Part shown: piece after piece, positions 42,519 through 52,428 of the stretch
Layout of the letters: the number at the start of each line of letters is the position of its first letter
Numbering within the stretch: position 1 is the first letter of the stretch
Origin: Microbacterium marinum
Lineage (GTDB): Bacteria; Actinomycetota; Actinomycetes; Actinomycetales; Microbacteriaceae
Direction of reading: 5' to 3'
Assembly: GCF_014204835.1 (NCBI RefSeq)
Contig: NZ_JACHMD010000001.1
Location: 124,001-188,000 of the forward strand
DNA length: 64,000 nt
Position numbers and translations under genes: made by a program
Notes under the pieces: model-generated
Databases searched by the model: none
Told to the model about the DNA's origin: nothing
Seen by the model: only the letters and a program-made list of their open reading frames with translations

Positions 42519-44198
42519 ATGACTTCGACCTCCCTCCCGACGCAGACCTCGCCGTCTACGCTGGCCGCGATCGGCGAGAGCCGACCCGGCGCCGAATGGT
42601 GGCGCACCGCCGTCATCTACCAGATCTACCCCCGCTCCTTCGCCGACGCCTCGGGCGACGGCATCGGCGACCTCCCCGGCATCACGTCGCGCCTCGACGA
42701 CCTCGCCTCTCTCGGCATCGACGCCGTCTGGCTCAGTCCCTTCTTCACCTCCCCGCAGAAGGACGCCGGCTACGATGTCGCCGACTACCGCGACGTCGAC
42801 CCGCTCTTCGGCACCCTCGGCGACTTCGACGACATGCTCGAGGCGGCGCACGCGCGCGGCATCCGCGTCATCATCGACCTCGTCCCGAACCACTCCTCCG
42901 ACAAGCACGTCTGGTTCCAGCAGGCGCTCGCCGCCGCACCCGGGAGCCCCGAGCGTGCGCGCTACATGTTCCGCGACGGACAGGGCGAGAACGGCGAACT
43001 CCCGCCGAACAACTGGGAGTCGGTCTTCGGCGGTCCGGCGTGGACGCGCGTCGAAGACGGCCAGTGGTACCTCCACCTGTTCGACACCTCACAGCCCGAC
43101 TTCGACTGGACCAACGAAGAGGTGCGCGAGGAGTTCCGTGGAACGCTGCGCTTCTGGCTCGACCGGGGCGTCGACGGCTTCCGCGTCGACGTCGCCCACG
43201 GCCTCGTCAAGGCCGACGGACTGCCCGACTACACGCCGCCGGAGGACGCCGACTCGATGGGCGGCGAGGAGCCGGTGCCGTACTGGGGCCAGGAAGGCGT
43301 GCACGACGTGTGGCGCGACTGGCACCGCGTCCTCGCGGAGTACGAGGGCGACCGCGCCCTCTGCGCGGAGGCCTGGCTGCCGACGGTCGACGAGACGGCC
43401 AAATGGGTGCGTCCCGACGAGATGCACCAGGCGTTCAACTTCCCGTATGCGATGAGCGAGTGGGATGCCGAGCAGCTCCGCGAGATCATCAGCGAGTCGC
43501 TGCGCGCCTTCCCCGCCGTGGGCGCCCCGGCCACCTGGGTGCTCTCCAACCACGACGTGATCCGTCACGCGACCCGCCTGGCGATGCCGGGCCACCCGCA
43601 GGGACACGGCGTCGGCCCCGCCACGGAGGGCAAGCCCGACCCGGCCGCAGGCCTCCGCCGCGCCCGCGCCGCGACGGCGCTCATGCTGGCCCTCCCCGGT
43701 TCGGCCTACGTCTACCAGGGCGAGGAGCTCGGCCTTCCCGAGGCGATGGAACTCCCCGACGACGTGCGCGAGGACCCGACCTGGTTCCGCACGAACGGCG
43801 AGCGCTACGGCCGTGACGGATGCCGCGTCCCGCTCCCCTGGTCGGCCGCCGACCCGGCGTTCGGCTTCAGCCCGACGGGTGAGAGCTGGCTCCCCCAGCC
43901 CGCCGACTGGTCGGCGCTGGCCCGCGACGTCGAGGAGCAGGACCCCGAGTCGACGCTCTGGCTGTACCGCACCCTGCTCGCCACCCGTCGCGCGCACGAC
44001 CTGGGCGCCGCGCAGCTGGAGTGGCTCGACGGCTACGGCGACGACGTCATCGCCGTCCGCACCGGTGACGTGACCGTGATCGCCAACGTCGGCACCGAGC
44101 CCGTCGCCCTGCCCGCGGGAACCCTCCTGGTGGCCAGCGACACGTTCGAGGGCGGCGAGCTGCCCGCCGATACGACCGTCTGGATCGCCGCGGACTGA
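42519..44198 (+). CDS. glycoside hydrolase family 13 alpha-glucosidase
   Basis: 559 residues. The (beta/alpha)8 catalytic triad is present: nucleophile D224 in GFRVDVAHG, acid/base E284 in CAEAWLP and D346 in LSNHDVIRH. The N-terminal VIYQIYPRSFADASGDGIGD is the oligo-1,6-glucosidase/alpha-glucosidase type. No signal peptide, so it hydrolyses imported maltose-, isomaltose- or sucrose-like sugars inside the cell. ATG 42519 follows TAGGCT by seven bases and a LacI operator. The regulator gene follows two bases after the stop. Confidence 0.93.
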   Translation: MTSTSLPTQTSPSTLAAIGESRPGAEWWRTAVIYQIYPRSFADASGDGIGDLPGITSRLDDLASLGIDAVWLSPFFTSPQKDAGYDVADYRDVDPLFGTLGDFDDMLEAAHARGIRVIIDLVPNHSSDKHVWFQQALAAAPGSPERARYMFRDGQGENGELPPNNWESVFGGPAWTRVEDGQWYLHLFDTSQPDFDWTNEEVREEFRGTLRFWLDRGVDGFRVDVAHGLVKADGLPDYTPPEDADSMGGEEPVPYWGQEGVHDVWRDWHRVLAEYEGDRALCAEAWLPTVDETAKWVRPDEMHQAFNFPYAMSEWDAEQLREIISESLRAFPAVGAPATWVLSNHDVIRHATRLAMPGHPQGHGVGPATEGKPDPAAGLRRARAATALMLALPGSAYVYQGEELGLPEAMELPDDVREDPTWFRTNGERYGRDGCRVPLPWSAADPAFGFSPTGESWLPQPADWSALARDVEEQDPESTLWLYRTLLATRRAHDLGAAQLEWLDGYGDDVIAVRTGDVTVIANVGTEPVALPAGTLLVASDTFEGGELPADTTVWIAAD

Positions 44199-44200
44199 CC

Positions 44201-45196
44201 GTGACCGGCATCGACGACGTCGCCCGCGCCGCCGGCGTCTCGGCGGCGACGGTCTCGCGCGCGCTCAGCGGGCGCGGGCGCATCTCCGATGCGACCCGCG
44301 TCCGCGTGCGCGCTGCGGCCGCCGAGCTCGGGTACGTCGTGTCGTCCGCGGCATCCTCGCTCGCGACGGGGCGGACGGCGAACATCGGTGTCGTGGTCCC
44401 GCTGCTCGACCGGTGGTTCTTCGCGAACGTCCTCGACGGCATCGCGAGCCGGCTCGCCCCGCGCGGGTACGACATCACGCTGTACAGCATGAGCGACGAC
44501 CCCGACCAGCGCGCGGGCGTGCTCGACGTCTCCCTGCGGCGCGGACGCGTTGACGGACTCATCGTGCTGTCGCTCGCCCTGTCGGAGAACGAGGTCGACC
44601 GGCTGCTGTCGCTGGGCCTCCCGATCGTCGGGCTCGGCGCCACGAGCGGCCGGCTGCCGGTGCTGCGGGTCGACGACAGCGCGCTCGCGCGTCTCGCGAC
44701 CGAGCACCTCCTGGGCCTCGGTCACCGGCGCATCGCGCACATCGGTTTCAGCCTCGACGGTGACCCGGGTTTCGACATCCCGTCGCTGCGCCGCCACGGT
44801 TTCGATGCGGCCATGACGGATGCCGGTGTCGCGACGCCGCTGTTCGCCCCCGCCGACTTCACGATCGACGACGGGCACCGCGCCGCCGGCGCGCTGCTCG
44901 ATGCCGCCGACCCGCCCACGGCGATCTTCGCGGCATCCGACGAGATGGCCTTCGGTGCGCTCTTCGCCGCACGCGAACGCGGACTCGACGTGCCGCGCGA
45001 CCTGTCGGTCATCGGCGTCGACGGTCACGAGATGAGCGGCTTCTTCGGGCTGACGACGATCGCGCAGTTCCCCCACGCGCAGGGTGAGCGCGCCGGCGAG
45101 GCGGTGCTGCGCGCGATCGAGGAGGGGACGGATGCCGCCGATCAGACGCTCCCCTTCGAACTCGTGCGACGGTCCTCCACGGCGCCTCCCGGCTGA
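44201..45196 (+). CDS. LacI-family transcriptional regulator
   Basis: 331 residues. HTH IDDVARAAGVSAATVSRAL and hinge helix SSAASSLATG, then a sugar-binding effector domain. GTG 44201 is two bases after the alpha-glucosidase stop, so it is co-expressed. It most likely represses the operon through the palindrome at 42490-42505 and responds to an alpha-glucoside, an inference from position. Confidence 0.92.
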   Translation: MTGIDDVARAAGVSAATVSRALSGRGRISDATRVRVRAAAAELGYVVSSAASSLATGRTANIGVVVPLLDRWFFANVLDGIASRLAPRGYDITLYSMSDDPDQRAGVLDVSLRRGRVDGLIVLSLALSENEVDRLLSLGLPIVGLGATSGRLPVLRVDDSALARLATEHLLGLGHRRIAHIGFSLDGDPGFDIPSLRRHGFDAAMTDAGVATPLFAPADFTIDDGHRAAGALLDAADPPTAIFAASDEMAFGALFAARERGLDVPRDLSVIGVDGHEMSGFFGLTTIAQFPHAQGERAGEAVLRAIEEGTDAADQTLPFELVRRSSTAPPG

Positions 45197-45215
45197 TCCC
45201 CGTAGGCTCGATGGC

Positions 45216-46430
45216 ATGACCATCGACCTCGACGCGCTCTACATCGACCTGCACCGCCACCCCGAGCTCTCCTTCCAGGAGACCCGGACGGCAGGGGTCA
45301 TCACGCGCGAACTCGACGCCCTGGGACTCGAGTTCGAGGAGGGCGTCGGCCGCACCGGCGTCGTCACGGTGATCCGCAACGGGTCGGGACCCGTGGTGTG
45401 GCTGCGCGCCGACACCGACGGACTGCCCGTCGAGGAGCAGACCGGGCTCGCCTACGCGAGCACGGCGCGCGGCGTCGACCCCGCCGGGACCGACGTCCCG
45501 GTCATGCACGCCTGCGGGCACGACATGCACGTGACCGCCCTGCTCGGCGCGCTCGAGAAACTGCAGGCCACCCGCGAGGAGTGGTCGGGCACGGTCGTGG
45601 CCGTCTTCCAACCCGCCGAGGAGTACGGCGCCGGCGCCCAGGCGATGATCGCCGACGGCGTGCTCGACCGCTACCCGCGCCCCGACATCGTGCTCGGCCA
45701 GCACCTGACGCCGCTGCCCGCGGGCACGATCGGTGTGCGCCCCGGCACCCAGATGGCCGCCTCCGACGGCCTGACCGTGCGCCTCCTCGGACGCGGCGGG
45801 CACGGTTCGCGGCCGCACTCCACGATCGACCCGGTCGTCATGGCGGCCGCCACCGTCATGCGCCTGCAGACCGTCGTCTCCCGCGAGATCGATCCGCGCG
45901 AGATGGCGGTCGTCACCGTCGGGTCCATCCACGCCGGCCTGAAGAACAACATCATCCCCGCCGAGGCGAAGCTCGAACTCAGCCTGCGCTACCCCGACGA
46001 TGATGCGCGCGCCGACGTGCTCGCCCGCGTCGAACGGATCGTGCGCGCCGAGGCCGCGGCATCCGGTGCCGAGGAGGAGCCGGTCATCACGACCGACCAC
46101 ACCCTCCCGCCCACCATCAACGACCCCGCGGCGACGGCGAAGCTGACCGCCGCCTTCGATCGTGCATTCGGCGACGGCACCGTCGTCGACCCCGGCATGT
46201 TCACCGGCAGCGAGGACGTCTCGTGGTTCGCCCGCGAAGCCGGCGTGCCGCTCGTCTACTGGTTCTGGGGCGGTGTCGACCCCCAGCAGTACGCCGATGC
46301 GGTCGCCGCCGGCACCGTCGCGCGGGACATCCCGACGAACCACTCGCCCTTCTTCGCGCCGATCCTGCACCCGACCATCGAGCGCGGCGTCGACGCGCTC
46401 ACCGTCGCCGCCCGGGAGTTCCTGGCATGA
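45216..46430 (+). CDS. M20-family metal-dependent amidohydrolase
   Basis: 404 residues. Di-metal-site motifs are visible: HRHPELSFQE, the HACGHDMH box and FQPAEEYGAGA with its catalytic Glu. The insert dimerisation domain begins near GQHLTPLPAG. Members cleave N-acyl amino acids or hippurate-like amides; specificity is open. ATG 45216 follows TAGGCT (45203-45208) by seven bases. Its stop overlaps the next gene's start. Confidence 0.92.
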   Translation: MTIDLDALYIDLHRHPELSFQETRTAGVITRELDALGLEFEEGVGRTGVVTVIRNGSGPVVWLRADTDGLPVEEQTGLAYASTARGVDPAGTDVPVMHACGHDMHVTALLGALEKLQATREEWSGTVVAVFQPAEEYGAGAQAMIADGVLDRYPRPDIVLGQHLTPLPAGTIGVRPGTQMAASDGLTVRLLGRGGHGSRPHSTIDPVVMAAATVMRLQTVVSREIDPREMAVVTVGSIHAGLKNNIIPAEAKLELSLRYPDDDARADVLARVERIVRAEAAASGAEEEPVITTDHTLPPTINDPAATAKLTAAFDRAFGDGTVVDPGMFTGSEDVSWFAREAGVPLVYWFWGGVDPQQYADAVAAGTVARDIPTNHSPFFAPILHPTIERGVDALTVAAREFLA

Positions 46431-47194
46431 CCAAGCCCCTCGACATCGTCGACGAGCCGGACGAGCGTCGCGACAATCGCACGCCGATCGTGCTGGGGCT
46501 CGTCGCCGGCCTGCTGCTGGTCGGGGTGATCATCGCCTTCGTCCTGCTCTTCACGCGCCAGACCGGCGACCCCGAGCCCGCCCCCGATGAGGCCCCCGGC
46601 CAGTCGGCCCCGCAGGAACCGACGACCGAGGAGCAGCCGGCACCCGAAGAGACGGAGGCGGCACCGGATGCCGAGGTCGCCGTGAACGGCGTCGGCTTCA
46701 CGATCACGCAGGCAGACGGCACCGAGTTCTCCCACCGGTGGGCAGACCCCGCCGCACCCGCGATCGAGGCGCTCAGCGAACTTTTCGGCTCGGCGCCGAC
46801 CGAGGACTTCCAGAACGGCGACGCCGAGAACTGGGCCTACGACATCTACGTCTGGGAGGGATTCCGTCTGTACGACGTGTTCCTCGGCGACGGCGGCCGC
46901 TCGCGCGACGAGGTTCCCGCCCCCACCTACGTCGCCGTCACCGGCTCGCCCGCCGAGGTCGGCATCGTCGACGAGTTCGGCGTGGCGGTCGGCGACAGCA
47001 TCGACGCGGTCCGCGACCTCGGCCCCATCGACGAGGTGGGACTCTCCGGGGGCGGCGTCCGTCTCGTGCTCGGAAACAACCGCGGCACCTTCTACAACGA
47101 CGGCAAGAGGGCCTTCAACGCATTCGTCGAATCGGATGCCGCAGGGCAGACTGTGGCATCCATCACCTACACGTTCCGCGCCCGCGGACAGTAG
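46427..47194 (+). CDS. membrane-anchored protein with acidic linker and novel-looking extracellular domain
   Basis: 255 residues: N-terminal cytoplasmic stub, one transmembrane helix (20-42), a Pro/Glu/Ala-rich linker (about 45-85) and an extracellular domain (about 86-255). The domain contains FSHRW, YDIYVWEGFRLYDVFLGD and VGDSIDAVRDLGPIDEVGLS. It is a clear paralogue of the protein at 50329, 3 kb away. I do not recognise a known domain. ATG overlaps the M20 gene stop (ATGA). Confidence 0.75.
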   Translation: MTKPLDIVDEPDERRDNRTPIVLGLVAGLLLVGVIIAFVLLFTRQTGDPEPAPDEAPGQSAPQEPTTEEQPAPEETEAAPDAEVAVNGVGFTITQADGTEFSHRWADPAAPAIEALSELFGSAPTEDFQNGDAENWAYDIYVWEGFRLYDVFLGDGGRSRDEVPAPTYVAVTGSPAEVGIVDEFGVAVGDSIDAVRDLGPIDEVGLSGGGVRLVLGNNRGTFYNDGKRAFNAFVESDAAGQTVASITYTFRARGQ

Positions 47195-47245
47195 CGATCG
47201 CGGCGGCGTTGCGCGGGAGTCGCGGCAGGCGTAATGTCGCCCGCC

Positions 47246-49282
47246 GTGGCTCCTGACAGTCGCGACCCGAACCCGGCCGCCTCCCCCATCGTCAAACGCA
47301 TCCTGATCGGCGATCCGCTGACATCGGAGAAGCTCGACGAGCAGCTCCTGCCGAAGAAGCGGGCCCTCCCCATCTTCGCCTCGGACGCCCTCTCGTCGGT
47401 CGCCTACGCGCCGCAGGAGCTGGTGATGATCCTGCTCGTCGGCGGCACGGCGTTCCTCGCCTTCACGCCCGCCGTCGCGCTGGCCGTCGTGGTGCTCCTG
47501 ATCGTGGTGGTGCTGAGCTACCGACAGCTGATCAAGGCGTACCCCTCCGGCGGCGGCGACTACGAGGTCGCCCGCACGAACCTCGGCGAGAAGGCGGGGG
47601 TCGTCGTCGGATCGGCGCTGCTCGTCGACTACGTGCTGACGGTCGCCGTGTCGGTGTCGTCGGGCGTCGACAACATCATCTCGGCGCTGCCTGCACTCGA
47701 CCCGTGGCGTGTCGAGCTGGCCGTCGGATTCGTGATCCTGCTCGTCATCGTGAACCTGCGCGGGGTGCGCGAAGCCTCGCACGCCTTTGCCATCCCGACC
47801 TACGTCTTCATCGGCTCGGTCGCCCTGATGATCGGGACCGGGCTGTTCCGGTGGGCGATCGGCGACGTGCCCGTCGCCTCCAGCGCCACCTACGCCGTCG
47901 ACGCCGAGAACCTGTCGCAGGTCGCCGTCATCCTCCTGCTGCTGCGGGCGTTCTCGAGCGGCTGCTCCGCCCTCACCGGCGTCGAGGCGGTGAGCAACGG
48001 CGTCCCCGCCTTCCGCGCCCCGAAGATCCGCAACGCGCAGACCACGCTCGTCCTCATGGGGACGATCGCAATCATGCTGTTCGCCGGCCTCACGGCGCTC
48101 GCCCTCGTCGCGGGTGTCCACTACGCCGAGGATCCGTGCGACCTCATCGGGTTCGACTGCGCCGCGGGTCCGCAGCCGAGCCTCATGGCCCAGGTGGCGG
48201 CGGCGACGTTCGGCGCGGCATCCCCCCTCTTCTTCCTCGTGCAGGCCGCCACCGCGTGCGTGCTGCTGCTGGCGGCGAACACCGCCTTCAACGGCTTCCC
48301 GCTGCTCGGGTCGGTGCTCGCCCGCGACGGATACGCGCCGAAGGCCCTGAACTCTCGCGGCGACCGGCTCGTGTTCTCGAACGGGATGCTCATCCTCGGA
48401 GCGGCCGCGATCGCCGTCCTGGTCATCTACCAGGCGAACCTCACGACCCTCATCCAGCTGTACATCATCGGCGTCTTCGTGTCGTTCTCGCTCGGGCAGC
48501 TGGGGATGGTGCGGCACTGGCGGCGCGAACTCCGGTTCTGCCGCACGGATGCCGCCGGGCGGCGCGCCGCGATGGCCGGGCTCCTCATCAACAGCGTGGG
48601 CGCCGCGTTCACGATCACGGTGCTCCTGATCGTGACGGTGACGAAGTTCACCCACGGGGCGTGGCTGGTGTTCCTCGCCATCCCGGTGCTCTCGTTCCTG
48701 ATGATCGGCGTGAACCGGTACTACCGCGACGTGGAGCACGAGATCGCGATGGACGACACCGTGAAGTACGGGTCGACGGGCGACCTCGCGATCATCCTCG
48801 TCGGCACGCTCCAGAAGCCGGTCGCGAAGGCCATCGACTACGCCCTGGCCGCGAAGCACGAGAAGACGCTCGCCGTGCACATCGCCGTCACCTCCGACGA
48901 CATCGCGGAGCTGCAGGCCGATTGGGAGGTGCACGAGATGCCCGTGCCCCTGGTCGTCGTCGACAGCCCGTACCGCCACTACGCCGCGCCGCTGATCGCC
49001 TTCATCGAGCAGTACCGCGAGAAGCACGGGCCGTCCGTGGTGACCGTCTACCTGCCGCAGTACATCGTCGGGCACTGGTGGGAGGCGCCGCTGCACAACC
49101 GTCGTGCGCGGCGCATCGCGCACCAGCTCATGCTGCTGCACGGGGTGACGGTGACGCTCGTGCCGTGGCTGCTCGACTCGTCGGAGATCATCTACGGCCG
49201 GCGGTCACGCCCGCTGCCGGGCGACGATCGCGGCGGCCGGGCGCAGCCGCACTTCGGTCTGGTCGAGCACTCCGAGAACTGA
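47246..49282 (+). CDS. APC-family permease with long C-terminal cytosolic domain
   Basis: 678 residues. The N-terminal two thirds have the APC transporter helices beginning ALPIFASDALSSVAYAPQEL, a signature of the larger APC permeases. After the last helix a ~180-residue soluble domain follows (EKTLAVHIAVTSDDIAEL, HAVTVTLVPWLL-like end). The substrate is unknown. Start is uncertain: GTG 47246 is chosen because TAATGT precedes it in promoter-like position; ATG 47234 is in frame. It sits between the two paralogous anchored-protein genes. Confidence 0.9.
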   Translation: MAPDSRDPNPAASPIVKRILIGDPLTSEKLDEQLLPKKRALPIFASDALSSVAYAPQELVMILLVGGTAFLAFTPAVALAVVVLLIVVVLSYRQLIKAYPSGGGDYEVARTNLGEKAGVVVGSALLVDYVLTVAVSVSSGVDNIISALPALDPWRVELAVGFVILLVIVNLRGVREASHAFAIPTYVFIGSVALMIGTGLFRWAIGDVPVASSATYAVDAENLSQVAVILLLLRAFSSGCSALTGVEAVSNGVPAFRAPKIRNAQTTLVLMGTIAIMLFAGLTALALVAGVHYAEDPCDLIGFDCAAGPQPSLMAQVAAATFGAASPLFFLVQAATACVLLLAANTAFNGFPLLGSVLARDGYAPKALNSRGDRLVFSNGMLILGAAAIAVLVIYQANLTTLIQLYIIGVFVSFSLGQLGMVRHWRRELRFCRTDAAGRRAAMAGLLINSVGAAFTITVLLIVTVTKFTHGAWLVFLAIPVLSFLMIGVNRYYRDVEHEIAMDDTVKYGSTGDLAIILVGTLQKPVAKAIDYALAAKHEKTLAVHIAVTSDDIAELQADWEVHEMPVPLVVVDSPYRHYAAPLIAFIEQYREKHGPSVVTVYLPQYIVGHWWEAPLHNRRARRIAHQLMLLHGVTVTLVPWLLDSSEIIYGRRSRPLPGDDRGGRAQPHFGLVEHSEN

Positions 49283-49283
49283 C

Positions 49284-50237
49284 TCAGTCGGCGAGGAGCA
49301 GTGCTTCGCGCCGTTCGATGAGCCAGCCGCGGCGCTCGGCGACTCCATCGAGCCGGCCTGCGAGGTCCACCTCCAGCGCGGCGAGACGGCGACCCAGCTG
49401 GTCGGCCTGCTGTGCGGCTTCCGCGATGCGCTCGCGGACGACCCAGTCCGACAGGATGTTGTCGAAGAGGACGTCGAACACGGCGAGCGAGTCCGAGATC
49501 TGAACGGCTTCGACCGGACCCGCCCCGAGGTCGGCGAGTTCCGCCGCGAGATGTTCGAGCGCGCGGTTCACCGCCGCGAACGCGCGCGCCGACTGCGAGA
49601 TGCGATCGTGCTTCATGAGGTCGGCGATCATGCCGCCGCCGAAGAACGTGTCATACGTCGACCAGCCGCCGGCCGAGTCGAGCGCGCGCTGCGCCTCGGC
49701 GAGCGCGCGCTGCGCGAGGGCGAGCGCACGCTGGGCCTCGCTGATCTCGATGCCCTCGGCGGCGAGCGCGCCGAACTGCGTGTCGATCGCGACGAGTTCG
49801 TCGGATGCCGCCGAACCCTCCGCCCGCAGGACGGCGGCACGGGCAGCGAGCGCGGCTGCGAACGCGGCATCCACGTCACCGAGCTCGGAGATCGCGGCGG
49901 CGAGCCGGTCGGCTTCTGTGCGTGCGGACCGGAGGCGCTCGGTCGCGCCGTCGACCGCTTGGGCGGCGATCTGACGCTCGGCGCGTTCTCGCGCGAGTCG
50001 GTCGTCGAGCTCACCCCGAAGCGATGCCCACAGACGGGCCGGCGACAGCTTTTCGAGACCTTCGACGTCGGCGGTCTCCGCACTCAGGCGCTCCTGGAGC
50101 TCCGCCGTTTCGCGCCCCCGTGTTGCGACGAGATCGGCGGCCGCCGCGGCCTGCACGCGAAGCTGGTCGCGGCGAGTGCGGGCGGCGGCGGCATCCCGCA
50201 GGACATCGGACGGTGTCGAGGCGCTCATGGGGTCCAT
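49284..50237 (-). CDS. coiled-coil protein of unknown function
   Basis: About 317 residues, highly charged and Ala/Arg/Glu-rich, predicted to be long alpha helices or coiled coil through most of its length (RDQLRVQAAAAADLVATRG, ALALAQRALAEAQRALDSAG). A glycine-rich break, STYDTFFGGGMIADLMKHDR, divides it in two. No signal peptide or membrane helix. ATG 50237 or ATG 50228 are both possible. It ends two bases from the convergent APC gene. Function unknown. Confidence 0.75.
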   Translation of the reverse strand: MDPMSASTPSDVLRDAAAARTRRDQLRVQAAAAADLVATRGRETAELQERLSAETADVEGLEKLSPARLWASLRGELDDRLARERAERQIAAQAVDGATERLRSARTEADRLAAAISELGDVDAAFAAALAARAAVLRAEGSAASDELVAIDTQFGALAAEGIEISEAQRALALAQRALAEAQRALDSAGGWSTYDTFFGGGMIADLMKHDRISQSARAFAAVNRALEHLAAELADLGAGPVEAVQISDSLAVFDVLFDNILSDWVVRERIAEAAQQADQLGRRLAALEVDLAGRLDGVAERRGWLIERREALLLAD

Positions 50238-50328
50238 CGTGGCAGGGTCTGCCGCGCGATGGCATGGGCTGAACCGGGCATCCGAATCCGATACGCGCCC
50301 GTCATGCGAGTGTGCGAGACTCCCCGAC

Positions 50329-51084
50329 ATGGGGGAACGACCGAAGGCACTGCTGCCCGTCTTGACTGTTGCCGGGGTGCTCGCGATCGCCGCGGTGATC
50401 GCGATGGTGATGCTGCTCTCGCGGCCGCAGGCGCCGACCGCAGGGGCGACCACGACGCCGCCTGCGGCGGTGCCGAGCGCGACTCCGACGACCAGCGCAA
50501 CATCCACGGCCGACCCGTCCCCGTCCCCAGGTCCAACAGAAGCGACGGCAGCGGAGATCGAAGTGGGCGCGACGGGCATCACCGTCGTCGGCGATGACGG
50601 GTCGGACCTGTTCACCTACCGGTGGAACGGTGACGCAGCGCTCGCCGTCGCCGCGCTGACCGACGTCTTCGGCACCGCGCCGGATGAATCGATCACCGAG
50701 GGTGACGGGACTCACTTCCCGGACTACACGTCTTACCGGTGGGGTGGGTTCTCGCTCTTCGACATGATCGAAACCGATGGCGGCAAGCCTCGCACCGAGT
50801 ACTGGCAACCTTCATACGCGGAATTCACCGTGGGCGCGGAAAGCGGCGTCGCGCTGACCGCGGAATCCGGGCTCACCGTCGGGACGAGCATCGACGATGT
50901 ACGCGCGCTCGGTCCCGACGAGGAGGTCGAGCTCAGCGACGGCAGAGTCCGCATCTTCTTCGGGACGGAACGCGACGGCTTCGACACGGCCGAGGGCGGC
51001 GAAGGCGAGTACGCACTCATCATCGGTGCCGTCGAGGAGGGCGCCGTCGACGAGATCATCTATCGCCCGTTCTCCCGGCTCTGA
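50329..51084 (+). CDS. membrane-anchored protein, paralogue of the 46427 protein
   Basis: 251 residues with the same layout as the protein at 46427: transmembrane helix (8-30), a Thr/Pro/Ser/Ala linker, and an extracellular domain with FTYRW, YTSYRWGGFSLFDMIETD and VGTSIDDVRALGPDEEVELS in the same order. The two clearly share an ancestor. It ends in SRL. The linker composition differs (Thr/Pro here, Glu/Pro there). Function unknown. It is close to sufS but on its own. Confidence 0.75.
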   Translation: MGERPKALLPVLTVAGVLAIAAVIAMVMLLSRPQAPTAGATTTPPAAVPSATPTTSATSTADPSPSPGPTEATAAEIEVGATGITVVGDDGSDLFTYRWNGDAALAVAALTDVFGTAPDESITEGDGTHFPDYTSYRWGGFSLFDMIETDGGKPRTEYWQPSYAEFTVGAESGVALTAESGLTVGTSIDDVRALGPDEEVELSDGRVRIFFGTERDGFDTAEGGEGEYALIIGAVEEGAVDEIIYRPFSRL

Positions 51085-51132
51085 CGCTGACGCAACCGAC
51101 CCGGGCGCCCGGCACCGGCGTAGCCTAGAAGG

Positions 51133-52428
51133 GTGATCCCTTCCGCCCTGCCCGACGCCGCGACGTTCGACGCCGCCGCGCTCCGCGCGGACTTCCCGAT
51201 CCTGCAGCAGCAGGTGAACGGGCATCCTCTCGTCTACCTCGATTCCGGTGCGACGAGCCAGAAGCCGCGCCAGGTGCTCCAGGCGGAATACGACTTCCTC
51301 ACGCGCAGCAACGCGGCCGTGCACCGCGGCGCGCACACCCTCGCCGCCGAGGCGACCGACCTCTTCGAAGACGCCCGCACGGCCGTCGCGCGCTTCGTCG
51401 GAGCCCTGCCGGAGCAGCTCGTGTGGACGGCGGGCGCGACGCTCGGCCTCAACCTCGTCGCCTACGCGATCGGCAACGCGACCGTCGGGCGCGGAGCCCC
51501 GGCATCCGCTCGATTCGCCCTCACGGCGGGCGATGAGATCGTCACGACCGAGATCGAGCACCACGCGAACCTCATCCCCTGGCAGGAGCTCGCCGCTCGC
51601 ACCGGTGCCACGCTGCGCCACATCCCGGTGCACGACGACGGGACCCTCGACCTGGATGCCGCTGCCGGGATCATCGGCGAGCGCACCCGGATCGTCGCGT
51701 TCACCCACGTGTCGAACGTGCTCGGCATCGTCAACCCGGTCGCCGAGATCGTGTCGCTCGCGCAGGCCGTCGGAGCCCTCACCGTGCTCGACGCCTGCCA
51801 GTCGGCGCCGCACCTCCCGCTCGACCTCCCCGCGCTCGGCGTCGACCTCGCCGTCTTCAGCGGGCACAAGATGCTCGGCCCCTACGGCGTCGGCGGCCTC
51901 TACGGGCGTAGTGAGATCCTCGAAGCCCTGCCGCCCTTCCTCACAGGCGGATCGATGATCACCACGGTCACCCTCGACGAGGCCGGATACCTTCCGCCGC
52001 CGCAGCGCTTCGAAGCGGGAACGCAGCCCATCGGGCCCGCGATCGGCCTGGCCGCCGCTGTGTCGTATCTGCAGGATGCCGGGCTCGAGTCCGTCCACGC
52101 GCACGAGGTGCGCCTCGCTGAGCGCATGCGCGCCGGTCTCGTCGAGATCCCCGGCATCCGCCTGCTCGGCGACGCCGAGGGCGTAGAGCGTGTGGGCCTG
52201 TGGGCGTTCGACGTCGAAGGCGTGCACGCGCACGACGCCGGCCAGTTCCTCGATGCCCAGGGCATCGCCGTGCGGGTGGGGCACCACTGCGCCGCGCCGC
52301 TCCACCGCCGCTTCGGCATGACCGCGTCGGTTCGCGCTTCGCTCGCGCTCTACAACACCGAGTCCGACGTCGACGCCTTCCTCGATGCCGTCAGCGGCAT
52401 CCGCACCTATTTCGGAGTGAACGCATGA
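51133..52428 (+). CDS. sufS: SufS-type cysteine desulfurase
   Basis: 431 residues. PLP enzyme that takes sulfur from cysteine for Fe-S cluster assembly. The PLP lysine is K246 in FSGHKMLGP, and the persulfide cysteine is C386 in VGHHCAAPLHRRFG. The N-terminal PLVYLDSGATSQKP is the SufS class signature. GTG 51133 follows TAGCCT (51121-51126) by six bases, so leaderless. It overlaps sufU by four bases. The rest of the suf system is not in the window. Confidence 0.95.
   Translation: MIPSALPDAATFDAAALRADFPILQQQVNGHPLVYLDSGATSQKPRQVLQAEYDFLTRSNAAVHRGAHTLAAEATDLFEDARTAVARFVGALPEQLVWTAGATLGLNLVAYAIGNATVGRGAPASARFALTAGDEIVTTEIEHHANLIPWQELAARTGATLRHIPVHDDGTLDLDAAAGIIGERTRIVAFTHVSNVLGIVNPVAEIVSLAQAVGALTVLDACQSAPHLPLDLPALGVDLAVFSGHKMLGPYGVGGLYGRSEILEALPPFLTGGSMITTVTLDEAGYLPPPQRFEAGTQPIGPAIGLAAAVSYLQDAGLESVHAHEVRLAERMRAGLVEIPGIRLLGDAEGVERVGLWAFDVEGVHAHDAGQFLDAQGIAVRVGHHCAAPLHRRFGMTASVRASLALYNTESDVDAFLDAVSGIRTYFGVNA

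Noticed and set aside
46256..49141. 961-codon - strand open frame opposite the APC permease
   Set aside because: Antisense shadow of high-GC coding sequence, rich in His/Arg/Glu/Asp without motif.
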